This document shows positions 9,173 through 17,799 of a stretch of 19,715 nucleotides of DNA, piece by piece. The first letter of the stretch is position 1, and every line of letters starts with the position of its first letter. The translations under genes were made by a program, and so were the position numbers. The stretch is from Chromera velia (Eukaryota > Sar > Chromeraceae), in assembly GCA_018398765.1 (NCBI GenBank), contig JAHBMJ010000682.1, positions 23,339-43,053 of the forward strand. The letters are read 5' to 3'. The notes under the pieces were generated by a model, which saw nothing but the letters and a program-made list of their open reading frames with translations, was not told where the DNA came from and did no database searches.

Positions 9173-9548
9173 CTCCATGACGTCCACTTTCCCATCGTTG
9201 TCGCTGTCAACTTTCTTGAAAGAGTTAGGCTGTGTGAGAATGTTGTAGATGACGTCATTCTCCAGAGAGGTGATCTACAAAGGCACTGTACCTTCGTTGG
9301 TGACCTCATAGGTGAACTTGACGTCGTCCCCTGCAGGGGTGAGTTGGGGGAAGGTTGCCACGTTCGCGTCCTATCCATTGACGGACTTGAGGATCTTGAT
9401 CGCAGGGCCCTCCTCTGCATCCACCCACAAAGCAAGCAAGGAAGTGAGCAAAGAGGCAAGAGAGCTTGTATCCACGTGTTTGTCTGCTGTGTGTGTAAAT
9501 GTCTGTGCATCGATCAAGAAAATGAGTTAACGCTTTGGAAGGACTTAC

Positions 9549-9571
9549 ATTTTGATCTCTCGCGTATGCCC
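9549..9571 (-). other. Candidate 23-nt micro-exon
   Basis: Flanked by an acceptor (CTCCAG) and a strong donor (GTAAGT). It takes one base from the upstream exon, so that PFG, AYARDQN and EGPAIKI read through. The resulting text matches the usual end of one repeat and start of the next in DUF7507-like proteins. Confidence 0.5.
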
Positions 9572-10162
9572 CTGGAGCGCTTGCAGGCGAGGTCGTCAAC
9601 GCAACAGAGTGGAGACAAACAATAGAGGCTGCACTGTCGCAAAGAAACTGAATGGATGAAGAAGGCAAAAAACATACAGAAATGCTTTGAAGCAGGGCTC
9701 ATGCCAGAATGAATCTAGATAGATGCAGTGACCCTCGCGTTGTTGGACCATTATTTTTGCACGAAGGGTTGAAGGAAGGCACATGCATTCTCTTTGCTTG
9801 CAGCCCATCTTGGACAGAGACACAACTGCAGTGAGTGACTGACCAAAGGGAGCAGCTTCAATGGTCTTCCCGTCATAGTTGGGGTGAAGGTCCTGTTCCT
9901 CTGTACACGCTGCATACTTGGCATGCCTGCTGTACATATATATGTAGCAGTGTGCATCATAGTCTTTTTCAAGGCTAAATACGGGGCTGGAAGCATCGCC
10001 TTTCCTTCTCTTCTCCTTTGCATATGTGTGCGGGTGATTGAATGCTGCCCTGTCTCCGTGGAAGGTCTTCAAAGGCTTCAGTATCTGTGCAATTTTGGGT
10101 AAAGACTCCACCGACTGTGACAGTGTATATGGATGGATGCATGTATCTCCACCGCGGCCTAC

Positions 10163-10349
10163 CTTGCCATCTCCTTTAGATCGGTGAGAGCTGCCTCTTT
10201 TACTCTACCTCCACTTTCGTCTCCGGACGGATCAAGAGACGAGTGAGTAACTCTTGTGAGTCGGTTCAAATCTCTGCAAGCCTCTCCCTTATCAATGATC
10301 AGACCGGGTCTGTCAGGGTGCTGGAACGGATCGCATGCCACCCCCGACC
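10163..10349 (-). CDS. Possible upstream exon of the DUF7507-like relic
   Basis: This stretch is bounded by an acceptor (TATATACAG) and a donor (GCAAG|GTAGGC) and is stop-free in one frame. It reads GVACDPFQHPDRPG, then IIDKGEACRDL. A cysteine, a variable loop, then [LI]-x-x-G-E-x-x-C resembles the V-x-C...L-x-x-G-x-x-x-x-C pattern of DUF7507 repeats. The resemblance is weak. How it joins to 9892 is not resolved; a further exon near 10120-10020 is possible. Confidence 0.3.
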
Positions 10350-10399
10350 CTGTATATACATACCCAAAAAGAAAAACCATGCACGAGATTCTGAGGTCC

Positions 10400-10935
10400 C
10401 CATCGGATGACAGACCTCAACAGCAGAACATGAGGCAAGAGGGACATACCAACCTCTGTCTGTCTCCTTTCGATCAGTGTTGTCGTTGTTGACATGCAAT
10501 GGAGTGCATGTCAGACTGAGAGTCAGTCGGTGGTGGATCTTTCCTCTCTTTTAGCTCTCATGCATTTTGAAACGCTATGAGGCTGCAGCTACTCTCTGTA
10601 TATGACATGGAGTCTATTTGTAGCTGGGGACGGTTTTTTAGTAGCCTGACAAGACGAGCACCAGTAGAAAAAGTGAAGGTGTGAAAGCTTTGTAGCTCCG
10701 ATACCTTCACTCTAGAGAAAGAATGGAAAATGTGGAATGTGAGAAGGAACCACTGATGGTAGAATGCATCTAGTTGGCTCAGCCTACCACTCATAGACCT
10801 TCTATCTTAGAGAAAAAATCTTCTGAAAGTGGATTGACAGCAAGGAATGATAGCAGTGTTCCCATGCTTGTTAGTGTGTTCGGTTTACATGACTTGCATC
10901 ATGCATTCTATGCATGCATGCAGCATGCAGTTCGA
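10400..10935. other. Intergenic stretch with a GCATGC cluster
   Basis: No gene is recognised. At 10911-10930 there is TGCATGCATGCAG followed by CATGCAG, directly beside the poly(A) tail of the retrotransposon relic. It may be part of the target sequence or a regulatory cluster. Confidence 0.4.
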
Positions 10936-11378
10936 TTTTTTTTTTTTTAATTAGAAAAAACATTTTGAATTGTAGTTTGCATATATACATCGACTTCACG
11001 TTTTTCTAACTAGTTCAGTTGAATTACTTCTTCCGTTAAGCCCAGTCGCCGTCCTCCTCTGGCGCCTGGATAGCCGCCAAGCCCCCCGTTGTCTCGAGTA
11101 ACAATGTCATCGCTCCCCTCTTTGTTGTACAATGTGTTCCTCTTACTCTTCTGATGCATGCTGATACCCCCCTAATAGCTGCGATCTGCAATTGTGCTTT
11201 TACTGCTCCTGCAATCTTGCTTGGTGCGCAGCCATTTTTGCTTGCTAACCCCTATACAATTCTCCATACTACGGCTTAAAACGCTGGAGCCAACACGCCG
11301 TCCAACGAAATTACAAGCGGTGCGAAGTCTCGCATTAACTCTTTATACAGCTTCTCATACGTCCTCCTCTTCTCTGTT

Positions 11379-11687
11379 TCATGCTGTGCAAGGGTAGTAT
11401 GAATCATGAATGTCTTGTTGCAGATACGACTGCGCGTCATGATCAAACATCCTCATATCTATCACTGTGTCCCGTCCTTTTGTAAAGAGTGATCTGCCAT
11501 CGAGGTCCCCTTCCAACCCCTCCAACACTTCTCCCTCTTCTCCGACATTGGCCTCTCTCACTTTGGGAAGAAACCCGACCTTGTGCCCTACCTCTTCTAA
11601 CAGCTCCCCCACTTCCTCTCCAGGCTCGTTATATCGCATATGTACTAACCCCCCTGTGGTGTATTGCTCCGCGTGTCTGATACTCCA
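11379..11687 (-). pseudogene. Restriction-like endonuclease segment of the retrotransposon
   Basis: This is the longest intact piece of the relic. The conserved run GGLVHMRYNE gives way to the endonuclease-like GDLDGRSLFTKGRDTVIDMRM and DHDAQSYL. Immediately after it the frame changes, and LAQHETEKRRTYEKLY continues in another frame (about 11396-11345). The protein would nick target DNA for target-primed reverse transcription, by analogy with R2/NeSL-type elements. Confidence 0.65.
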
Positions 11688-11695
11688 CTCTTCCC
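11688..11695. repeat. Target-site duplication, left copy
   Basis: CTCTTCCC, identical to 12547-12554; flanks the hAT-like element. Confidence 0.85.
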
Positions 11696-12546
11696 CAGTG
11701 CATGGGAAGCAATTACTGCAATTGCAATTATTGCAATTAATTGGAGGCAATAATTGCTTGCTGGCATCTAGCTCTCGGCAATTTATTGCAATTAATTGTA
11801 TACTTTAGGGGTCTGAAAGATGTTAAAGAAATGCTAGCAAACAGCGGTGATGCGGCGCCGGCGCCATGATCGCGCGCCGCGTCGCGCGCGTGGGCAGGCC
11901 GTATGTGTAGGGCGCCAGTCCTAGACTACCGTTTACTGCATGTGGTGCAAAATTATTCGGCTCTACACTGACATGCAATAAAACTGGCTCGGCCAAGTCT
12001 TGTCTGACCTTTGTCTAGTTATAAAAAGTCACCAAGACCACTGACCGTGACACAACATATTGCTTTGTGTACTGATCTTGACTGTTTTAATTCACTGACA
12101 CTCAAATTTTTCAATTGCAATTCATTCAAAAGAATACATTTTTTCTATTCAAGAACATACTATGAATACTAGACTATAAGTTGTTACCTAGTTGTTGTAT
12201 GTATAACACAGCATATATTATAAATTATAATATATATTATAGTATATATACCAACAAGTTGATAACTTAACAACTATTTTCCATTATATCAATCACTTTC
12301 ATATAAGTTTTAGCTCTTCCAATTTAGGTTTGAACTCTTCTAATCTAGCAAAAAATCGTTTTAAAACATTGAATAAGCTAGTTGAATAAGGCCTCATAAA
12401 CGCTCCATAACTCATATATTCGGTTTAAATAAGTCAATTCTTAAAAATATAAGCAATTCTTGGCAATTAATTGCAATTATTGCAATTATTGCTTGGACCA
12501 AGCTTCTTTTAGCAATTAAATTGCAATTTGATTGTCCCATACACTG
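11696..12546. mobile_element. hAT-like non-autonomous DNA transposon (851 bp) inside the LINE relic
   Basis: The ends are CAGTGCATGGGA (11696-11707) and the reverse complement CAGTGTATGGGA (12535-12546). These are 12-bp terminal inverted repeats with one mismatch, beginning CAGTG as in hAT elements. The flanks are a perfect 8-bp target-site duplication, CTCTTCCC (11688-11695 and 12547-12554), the hAT length. Removing the element and one duplicate restores the retrotransposon reading frame from CDGYGEE directly into WSIRHAE, which fixes the boundaries independently. Inside are subterminal clusters of TTGCAATTA/GCAATTAATTG at both ends, a GC-palindromic patch near 11854-11893 and an AT palindrome near 12215-12250. 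No transposase frame is present. Confidence 0.88.
11708..11802. repeat. Left subterminal TTGCAATTA repeats
   Basis: Repeated GCAATTATTGCAATTAATTG units lie just inside the left terminal repeat. Similar units in the opposite arm (about 12452-12526) give extended inverted similarity. Subterminal arrays of this kind are transposase-binding sites in known hAT elements; that role is inferred here. Confidence 0.75.
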
Positions 12547-12554
12547 CTCTTCCC
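12547..12554. repeat. Target-site duplication, right copy
   Basis: CTCTTCCC, identical to 11688-11695. Confidence 0.85.
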
Positions 12555-13005
12555 CATATCCATCACATTTCTCTGGTGGGTCACTCATCCCCGTCCCTGT
12601 CTGCAATGCCATGGCATCCCAAAATTCCTCTTATGAGACACAGGGATCGTCTTTCTCTCTCGGGAGTACGTTCAGCCAGGCTTCTGCTTTCCCCTCCTTC
12701 TATCTCTGCAATGCATGCATCTGTGTGGATGTTGCTCTTCCCTCTGCCGCTTTGTCGAGCAACTCTTTGAACGTTCGCTCCATGCATGTACCCATGCCTC
12801 CTTCCGCTCTTCATATCTTTCTTTTGAATCCATGACTGCCTTCATGTGAAGGGGCTTTCTATATGCTGCATCTTCGGATATGGCTGTATGATGCTGTACG
12901 CAGCCAGTGCGTTGCTTCTGTTGATGTCAGGTAGGGGTCTCCTGCCTGCTATGCTTCTGTTGGTGGAATGAGACCTAGTCAACCATCTTTCGTTGGCAAC
13001 CCGTT

Positions 13006-13219
13006 CGATTAGTTGACCCGCAGTCGGGCCCTGCGGCACAAGCTGATGCCAAGTCTGATATATACATGAGAGTGGGCGCGCATTGCGCGCCGACGTATCG
13101 TGGTGGGTGCTGTCCAGCGTCGAAAGGGGGGCACAAACAAAAGTTTTTATCCTTTGATCGGGGGCAGGTCGTAAATAGGCTGGGATCAACGCTTTTTCAC
13201 GTTCCTTTTTTTGCAACAC
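13006..13219 (-). other. Possible further LINE sequence, unresolved
   Basis: This lies directly upstream of the recognisable pol relic. An open frame on the minus strand includes ALIPAYLRPAPDQ, which could match the thumb region of the polymerase, but the frame differs from the downstream motifs. A perfect GC stem, GGCGCGCA-T-TGCGCGCC, lies at 13075-13091. Confidence 0.3.
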
Positions 13220-13900
13220 AACTATGAACTCAGAGAGTCGGGGAATGTACCATGCAAACGTTTACTCGGACAACAATTGTCGTGCAGTAAGCAGATTGAA
13301 TCATATGACTCAAGTTAAGTTGAGTTTTGAAGGAAAACAACATACGATCAGAGTATATATGCGCAGGCCATCTTATAGAGAAATTTTTATATGTCGCTTA
13401 ATTAGTTGGGCCTGAATGGCAACTATGTGCGCACGAATCAAAATTGCTGGGCGGGGTCTTATAGTACAGTAAGATTTGGACATTATTTGGACTCATAATA
13501 CAAATTTCTGTATAGGTGGTGCCCACGCAGTCAGATCCAGACGCGAGTGTAGTATAGTAAGATATCTCTGCTGCATATGCGTCGTACCCAGTCGGGCGTG
13601 GAAAGCTTGGAAACAAACTATTCCACATCCCCCCCCACGTGTCCCGCCATTGTGCTAAAGGCTGTTTCAATCAAGAGACCCTTAATTTAATCTCGCTCTG
13701 ATTTCCTCACAAATTTATGCTTCTTCCACTTTGACACTGTATACTTGTAATATTTGTTATTAAGTTGTGTCCCACGGACTACCTACTTAGCTCTTTCAAA
13801 CTACCAGTAGATGATATTCAGTACTGTGGATCATAACTTGGATTGATCTCCCACTCCTCTAAAGTATACAGGGTCAGCTAAAAGCAAGACATTCAAACTT
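13220..13900. other. Intergenic stretch, no gene seen
   Basis: AT-rich sequence with no credible coding frame and no clear repeat on inspection. Confidence 0.5.
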
Positions 13901-13914
13901 TCCATTGTTTTTTG

Positions 13915-14173
13915 CTTGGGCAATTAATTGTCACCCCTACAAGACAAAAGGGCAACAGTCTACGCTCCCCATACATAAAAAAATAAATAGATAAACTTAG
14001 GCTAAAACTTGAATTAGTTTTTTTATTTTTTTGCGTGGGCTGGGCTTTGAGCCTCGAACTTAAACTGTTTACTTCAAAAAAATAAATAGATAAATAAAAA
14101 GTAAAAGTGATTTTGAGCAATTATAACTTTTTTATTTTTTTACGTATGGGGAGCCCAGGCGACAGTGCCCAAG
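13915..14173. mobile_element. Foldback/MITE-like inverted-repeat element
   Basis: An outer 8-bp inverted pair, CTTGGGCA (13915-13922) with TGCCCAAG (14166-14173), encloses an inner pair of 24 bp with a single mismatch (13964-13987 and 14131-14154, core GCTCCCCATAC followed by A/T runs). A third, partial copy of the inner arm sits at about 14018-14042. The AAATAAATAGATAAA string also occurs twice, at about 13981 and 14080. No target duplication could be seen, so the class is open. Confidence 0.6.
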
Positions 14174-14191
14174 GACACCACCAATCACTAG

Positions 14192-14211
14192 CAGCAGTAG
14201 TAGTAGTAGTA
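14192..14211. repeat. (AGT)n microsatellite
   Basis: Short AGCAGCAGTAGTAGTAGTAG run. Confidence 0.8.
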
Positions 14212-15152
14212 ATCACTCACTCATGTCTCACCCACTTCCTCAGCGTAAATTTTTTAGATTAATAATAGTATAATATATAGAAAGAAGAATCTGAAGAAAC
14301 TCGACATTTAACTTGTAATTCATCGATTGAGATGTATTCCGGCCCTATTACCCTAGTTCTAACCGCCTCATAGCAAGTTAGCAACCGGCCCTATATGTAT
14401 ATTAGAAAACGGGAGTGACTGAGGAGTCTAAAGACAATGAAAAGGCTTCAATGGCTTTTCATTGCGTTCTCAAGGGCTGCATTGCGGCAAAAAGAGGACG
14501 TGAAACGTACGCGAAAAAAAGCCCGTTTGGATCATGCACGACACGCATGAAAAGGAAGTTCGACCAAGGATCCAAACATGAATTCATGACCAACCCTTGA
14601 AGGAAGCCCATGCATGCACAGCAAAAATGCTGCAGAGGGTCGGCTGTCCCCTTCAGTCTCTTCGCTGAGATCGAAGGAGTCTCAGCCGACCACGGACACA
14701 CCAATCAATTCAAAAACCCCAAAACTCAGACAACGTACCGAATTCAAACACTTCATGGATGCAATCGAATTAAGCAACAAATCAAAATGAAGGGGAAGAA
14801 AGGGAAACACAAAGGAACAAAAGAGACCAATTGAGAGAATCAGAACGAGTTGTTAAAGCAAACGGTGAATGAAGGCTGCATGTTTGCACACTTGTCGAGA
14901 ACGACCGACCGACTGCCAGCCAGCTCAATGCGAACCAAACGGCTTCTTTCTCCAGCCTGTCTCACTAAATTCTTCGCATCCTTTTCCACCCCCCTTCAAA
15001 AGTGACTAAAGCAGCGACTCAGTCAGCTGCAGGCATGACTGAGAGACGGAAGGCCGTTAGGCATCTCTGTCCATGGACAGACCCCATGCAGACTGCTTGG
15101 AGACGGGAATCGATCATGAATTCTGAATTCGTGTTGCAAAACTAGTATTACA
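14212..15152. other. Intergenic stretch downstream of the LRR gene
   Basis: Two CCGGCCCTAT repeats lie at 14339-14348 and 14386-14395, and one TGCATGCA at 14611-14618. Short frames at 14415-14600 (plus) and 14459-14704 (minus) overlap and show no family features, so neither is called. The last part should hold the 3' untranslated region of the minus-strand LRR gene. Confidence 0.4.
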
Positions 15153-16985
15153 TTAGGTGTCTCTGTCCGCCGACACCCCCCCGTATGCCGCCAGAAGGGC
15201 GGAGACAGAGGAGACAGAGGTGCCCCCTTCCCCGACCGCCTGGACGTCTACCGTCCCCTCCACCGACAGAGACGGGGCGTCTGAGGACCCGCACTGTCCT
15301 CTGCCGTCTCCTCCCTCTTCCTCTGAACAAGCCCCGAGGATCAACTCAGACAGCGCTTCATTGTCTTTCACAACAAAATTGCCCTTCACTTGCTGCAATG
15401 ATGGAATGCGGAGGGACTGCAGAGACGGATTCGGATCGGTTCTGCCCCACAGGTCGTGTCCGACTGTGAAGGTTCCCCGCACAGAGGACAGGGAGGGGAA
15501 CGAGAGGGTCTCCAAAAGGGAGTTGCCGGTCAATTCGACATCACCCTCGGTGGCATTGAGGGAAGGTGCGGAGAGGGACGTGAGATCTCGGTGAGAGGAG
15601 ACGTGGAAATATCCGCCTGTTGAGTTGAGGACCGGAAGAGTCAGATTCGTGAGGGCATGATTGGAGGAGACGCGAAAAAATCGGCCTGTGGAGGTGAGGA
15701 CGGGGAGGGGCAGAGACTGCAGCGCATCGTTAGAGGAGACTCGGAAGTATCCTCCAGTAGACTTTAGGGCAGGGAAGGAGAGGGACTTTAGCCCCGTATT
15801 CGACTGGATCCACACACCCCCCTGTGTTGAAGACAGGGCAGGGAAGGACAGACGCTTTAGAGAACGATTATCGAAAATTGAAAACAACTGCCCACCTGTA
15901 TACTTCAGGGCAGGAAGAGAAACGGATGTAAGGATGCGGTTGAAGGCGACGCGAAATACATGACCCCCAGTTGACTTGAGGGCAGGAAGGGACAACGAAA
16001 TGAGGGCATCATTGTAGGCCACTTGAAAATACCCTTCTGTGGTATTGAGGGCGGGGAGAGAGAGAGACGTAACAGCGTAGTTGCTGAAGAAATAAAAGTA
16101 CCCTCCTATCGATTGAAGGACTGGAAGGGAAACGGTCATCAGACCGTAGTTGTTCCACACAGAGAAATTACCCCCTGTGTTAGTAAGCGCAGGGAGGGAG
16201 AGAAACATGAGAGCTGCGTTGGACTGAATCCCCAAGTCCCCTCCTGTGGACTTGAGAAGGGGCAGCAACAGAAGGCGCAACGATGGATTCCCATTCGTCC
16301 AGTCCCCCACCTTCACACTCCCATTCACCCTCTCCAGTGTCTCGAAGGAGAGTATCTCCAGTCCTGCATTGTTGAAGACCTCAATATTTCCCCCCTGTCC
16401 TTCCCGTCCCCGCACCTCCCTGAGCTTTGGGAAGGAGACGGTGAAGTTAGACTCAAACACCGTGTCACGGACAGTGATGGACCCTTCGACTGTCTCCAAC
16501 GCAGCCAAATGGGACTCTAGGGGGGGCACCTCGCAGGTCTCGTCGATGATAATGTCGCCCTGCAGCCGTCGCTTGCCCTCCAGCACAGAGAGGTCACACC
16601 GGAGAGGTGTCACGCTCACGTGCTCGTGCGACCCATCAGACTCCTCAGTCGTCGTCTGGTTGCCGGTCTGCAGAGAACAACCAGCGCAACCATGTACAAA
16701 GTGATGAAACCAGCCGTGGATGGGAGCGTTCAGAAGAGAAATTTGGACAAAGACGGAGGATACAGAAGGAATCCAGCGGAATAAGAGGAGTATGGAGAGA
16801 GGATAGGTGGAGAGCAAGAGCACGTCTTTTGGGACTGAAAGAAGCTGGCGTACCTCTGAAGGAGGTGGGACTTCTGAAGCCTCTGCTTCGGCTGAGGTCC
16901 TTCTCAAGAGGGCCTGCTGAGGGGTGTGCCCACTGGCGACTGCCAGAATGGCAAACAGCAGAGACGCAACGGCCAGGCAAGTCAT
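15153..16985 (-). CDS. Secreted receptor-L/LRR-type repeat protein, two exons (548 aa)
   Basis: Exon 1 is 16985-16854 and exon 2 is 16667-15153. Residues 1 to about 20 form a signal peptide (MTCLAVASLLFAILAVASG). After a short acidic linker and a cysteine-containing region (CDLSVLEGKRRLQGDIIID), about 13 tandem units of 23 residues follow with consensus LSLPALKSTGGYFRVSSNxALTS. This solenoid pattern is that of receptor-L-domain-like leucine-rich beta-helices found in secreted and surface proteins of bacteria and protists. Many Asn-x-Ser/Thr sites (NQT, NFT, NFS, NTT, NRS, NLT, NST) are consistent with glycosylation. The last 40 residues are Gly/Ser/Val-rich with no clear membrane anchor. It is likely a secreted recognition or adhesion protein. 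It ends at TAA. The intron (16853-16668) is in frame and stop-free, so retention would give 610 aa. Confidence 0.8.
   Translation of the reverse strand: MTCLAVASLLFAILAVASGHTPQQALLRRTSAEAEASEVPPPSEVRQLLSVPKDVLLLSTYPLSILLLFRWIPSVSSVFVQISLLNAPIHGWFHHFVHGCAGCSLQTGNQTTTEESDGSHEHVSVTPLRCDLSVLEGKRRLQGDIIIDETCEVPPLESHLAALETVEGSITVRDTVFESNFTVSFPKLREVRGREGQGGNIEVFNNAGLEILSFETLERVNGSVKVGDWTNGNPSLRLLLLPLLKSTGGDLGIQSNAALMFLSLPALTNTGGNFSVWNNYGLMTVSLPVLQSIGGYFYFFSNYAVTSLSLPALNTTEGYFQVAYNDALISLSLPALKSTGGHVFRVAFNRILTSVSLPALKYTGGQLFSIFDNRSLKRLSFPALSSTQGGVWIQSNTGLKSLSFPALKSTGGYFRVSSNDALQSLPLPVLTSTGRFFRVSSNHALTNLTLPVLNSTGGYFHVSSHRDLTSLSAPSLNATEGDVELTGNSLLETLSFPSLSSVRGTFTVGHDLWGRTDPNPSLQSLRIPSLQQVKGNFVVKDNEALSELILGACSEEEGGDGRGQCGSSDAPSLSVEGTVDVQAVGEGGTSVSSVSALLAAYGGVSADRDT
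15590..16290. repeat. 69-bp imperfect tandem repeats within the LRR gene
   Basis: The DNA repeats with a period of about 69 nt (23 codons), seen on the plus strand as repeated GAGGGCAGGAAG...GGAGAC...CCTCCTGT... blocks. The units have diverged from each other. Confidence 0.75.
16668..16853 (-). other. Stop-free 186-nt intron of the LRR gene
   Basis: The donor GAG|GTACGC and acceptor CTCTGCAG|ACC are both phase 0. The length is 62 codons with no stop. If retained it adds a hydrophobic segment (LLLSTYPLSILLLFRW and on) between signal peptide and repeats. The hydrophobic insert and the polypyrimidine-rich acceptor favour removal, but retention would give an intact longer protein. Confidence 0.6.
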
Positions 16986-17690
16986 TTGCTGAACAAGTTG
17001 AGAGTTTCACGAGCCCTGTGACAGAGAGGGACCGCCGGTTGGAGGCCGCAACCAAAGACTATCTTGTGCCCCAGGAACAATGAGCACAGCGTAGAGTTCA
17101 GGGGATGTATATGTTGGTCGACGTTTGAAACAGGCTGGTTCCAGGCGCAAAGCCCCCACTCAAATCAACGGCTAAGGGGATCAATTCGATGGACCGTTTC
17201 AAGTAATCTTCTGATCCACTTGTCACGATGTCTGTGAAGCTCCGATGCCCGTCAGTCATCTGAGAAGATCTGGTATTTGATAACTTCGTTTGAGTTACTT
17301 AGCTAGGAGGAATTTGGGGGCATGGTCAGTCTGAGACACTTTGTGTCTTCTTTTGTCAGAAGCCCCGGCATATCCCGGCAGCATGCATGAGACGCGGACC
17401 TCCGACATCTGGTTGGCCGGGGCCCCATTTTTGCCTGGCCGGGCCATGCAGGCTCTGATTTCGAGTAATTTTGAGAAGCAGTCCACGACATCCAGCATTA
17501 CCTCCTGCAGTCCGTAACCAGGAATTAACACGTGAAAGCTTACTCTCAAACAGAACGATCGAGACAAAAATGGTGGAAAATGACTGCTTTTTCGTTGAGA
17601 CTGATGCCGTTGAAAGTGTTGCTGCAGGTATATGTAGGTACCACCTTGATACTAAACTACGTTTGATTGGACTCATCGAATGCTGCCAAA
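16986..17690. other. Upstream region of the LRR gene and intergenic sequence
   Basis: No gene is called. Frames at 17295-17567 (minus) and 17471-17800 (plus) overlap, and neither shows a family motif. The promoter of the LRR gene should lie near 16990-17300; no clear core element is visible. Confidence 0.4.
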
Positions 17691-17696
17691 TACTGC

Positions 17697-17754
17697 CGAA
17701 GATGGTCTTAGTCTTGAATCTTGATCAAAGATGGCCGGAGGCCGCGGCGGCCAC
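17697..17754. repeat. Dispersed repeat copy A with GC-cluster hairpin
   Basis: CGAAGATGGTCTTAGT (17697-17712) is repeated exactly at 19375-19390. Both are followed within 35 bp by a GGCC-G-K-A-GGCC hairpin (here GGCCGGAGGCC at 17733-17743, then GGCCGCGGCGGCC). Confidence 0.7.
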
Positions 17755-17799
17755 ACCCCAGGCAGTCAGGGGGTCTTTCTGCATTCTCTCTATAGTGTG

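Larger units (their letters stand above)
8896..9892 (-). pseudogene. DUF11/DUF7507-like surface-protein repeat, multi-exon, decayed
   Basis: Three exons join in phase: 9892-9844 (DLHPNYDGKTIEAAPF, ending G|GTCAGT), 9571-9549 (a 23-nt micro-exon giving AYARDQN, ending in |GTAAGT), and an exon starting at 9412 after GCAGAG (EGPAIKILKSVNG...). The third exon has the hallmarks of bacterial-type DUF11/DUF7507 beta-sandwich repeats. These are IKILKSVNG-x-DAN, then FPQLTPAGDDVKFTYEVTNE with GTVPL, then ITSLENDVI and DSDNDGKVDV, which parallels the D-x-D-x-DG loop common in these proteins. Two TAG codons fall where family members have residues (after SVNG and after VPL), and a frameshift lies near 9175 before DIFEARRQGW. 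Such domains are normally extracellular adhesin-like modules. I call it a relic; the stops could also be sequence errors or read through. Confidence 0.5.
10936..13005 (-). mobile_element. LINE-like non-LTR retrotransposon relic (C-terminal pol with restriction-like endonuclease, poly(A) tail)
   Basis: Read on the minus strand, with stops and frame changes, the series of motifs is that of the pol C-terminus found in many protist and animal elements. In order they are LPTKDG and LGLIPPTEA, then AWLNVLPREKDD, EEFWDAMALQTG, PPEKCDGYGEE (interrupted by an insertion), WSIRHAEQYTTGGLVHMRYNE, GDLDGRSLFTKGRDTVIDMRM, DHDAQSYLQ, LAQHETEKRRTYEKLY, RDFAPLVISLDGVLAPAF and a final ISACIRR-type segment ending at TAA 11036-11038. 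GDLD...VIDMRM fits the PD-(D/E)XK-like endonuclease core. After the stop come about 85 nt and then A13 (10948-10936), the expected 3' tail. The reverse transcriptase core (YADD) is not seen, so the copy is 5'-truncated. At least six nonsense codons (TGA, TAG and TAA) and a frameshift near 11400 show that it is dead. Confidence 0.75.

Noticed and set aside
11680-12556. An 18-bp imperfect target duplication (three mismatches) around the inserted element
   Set aside because: Placing the ends at CAGTG gives longer terminal repeats, a perfect 8-bp duplication and exact frame restoration; the extra similarity comes from the terminal repeats and flanks overlapping.
14415-14704. Overlapping short frames on both strands
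   Set aside because: No signal peptide, domain or splice support; neither strand is favoured.
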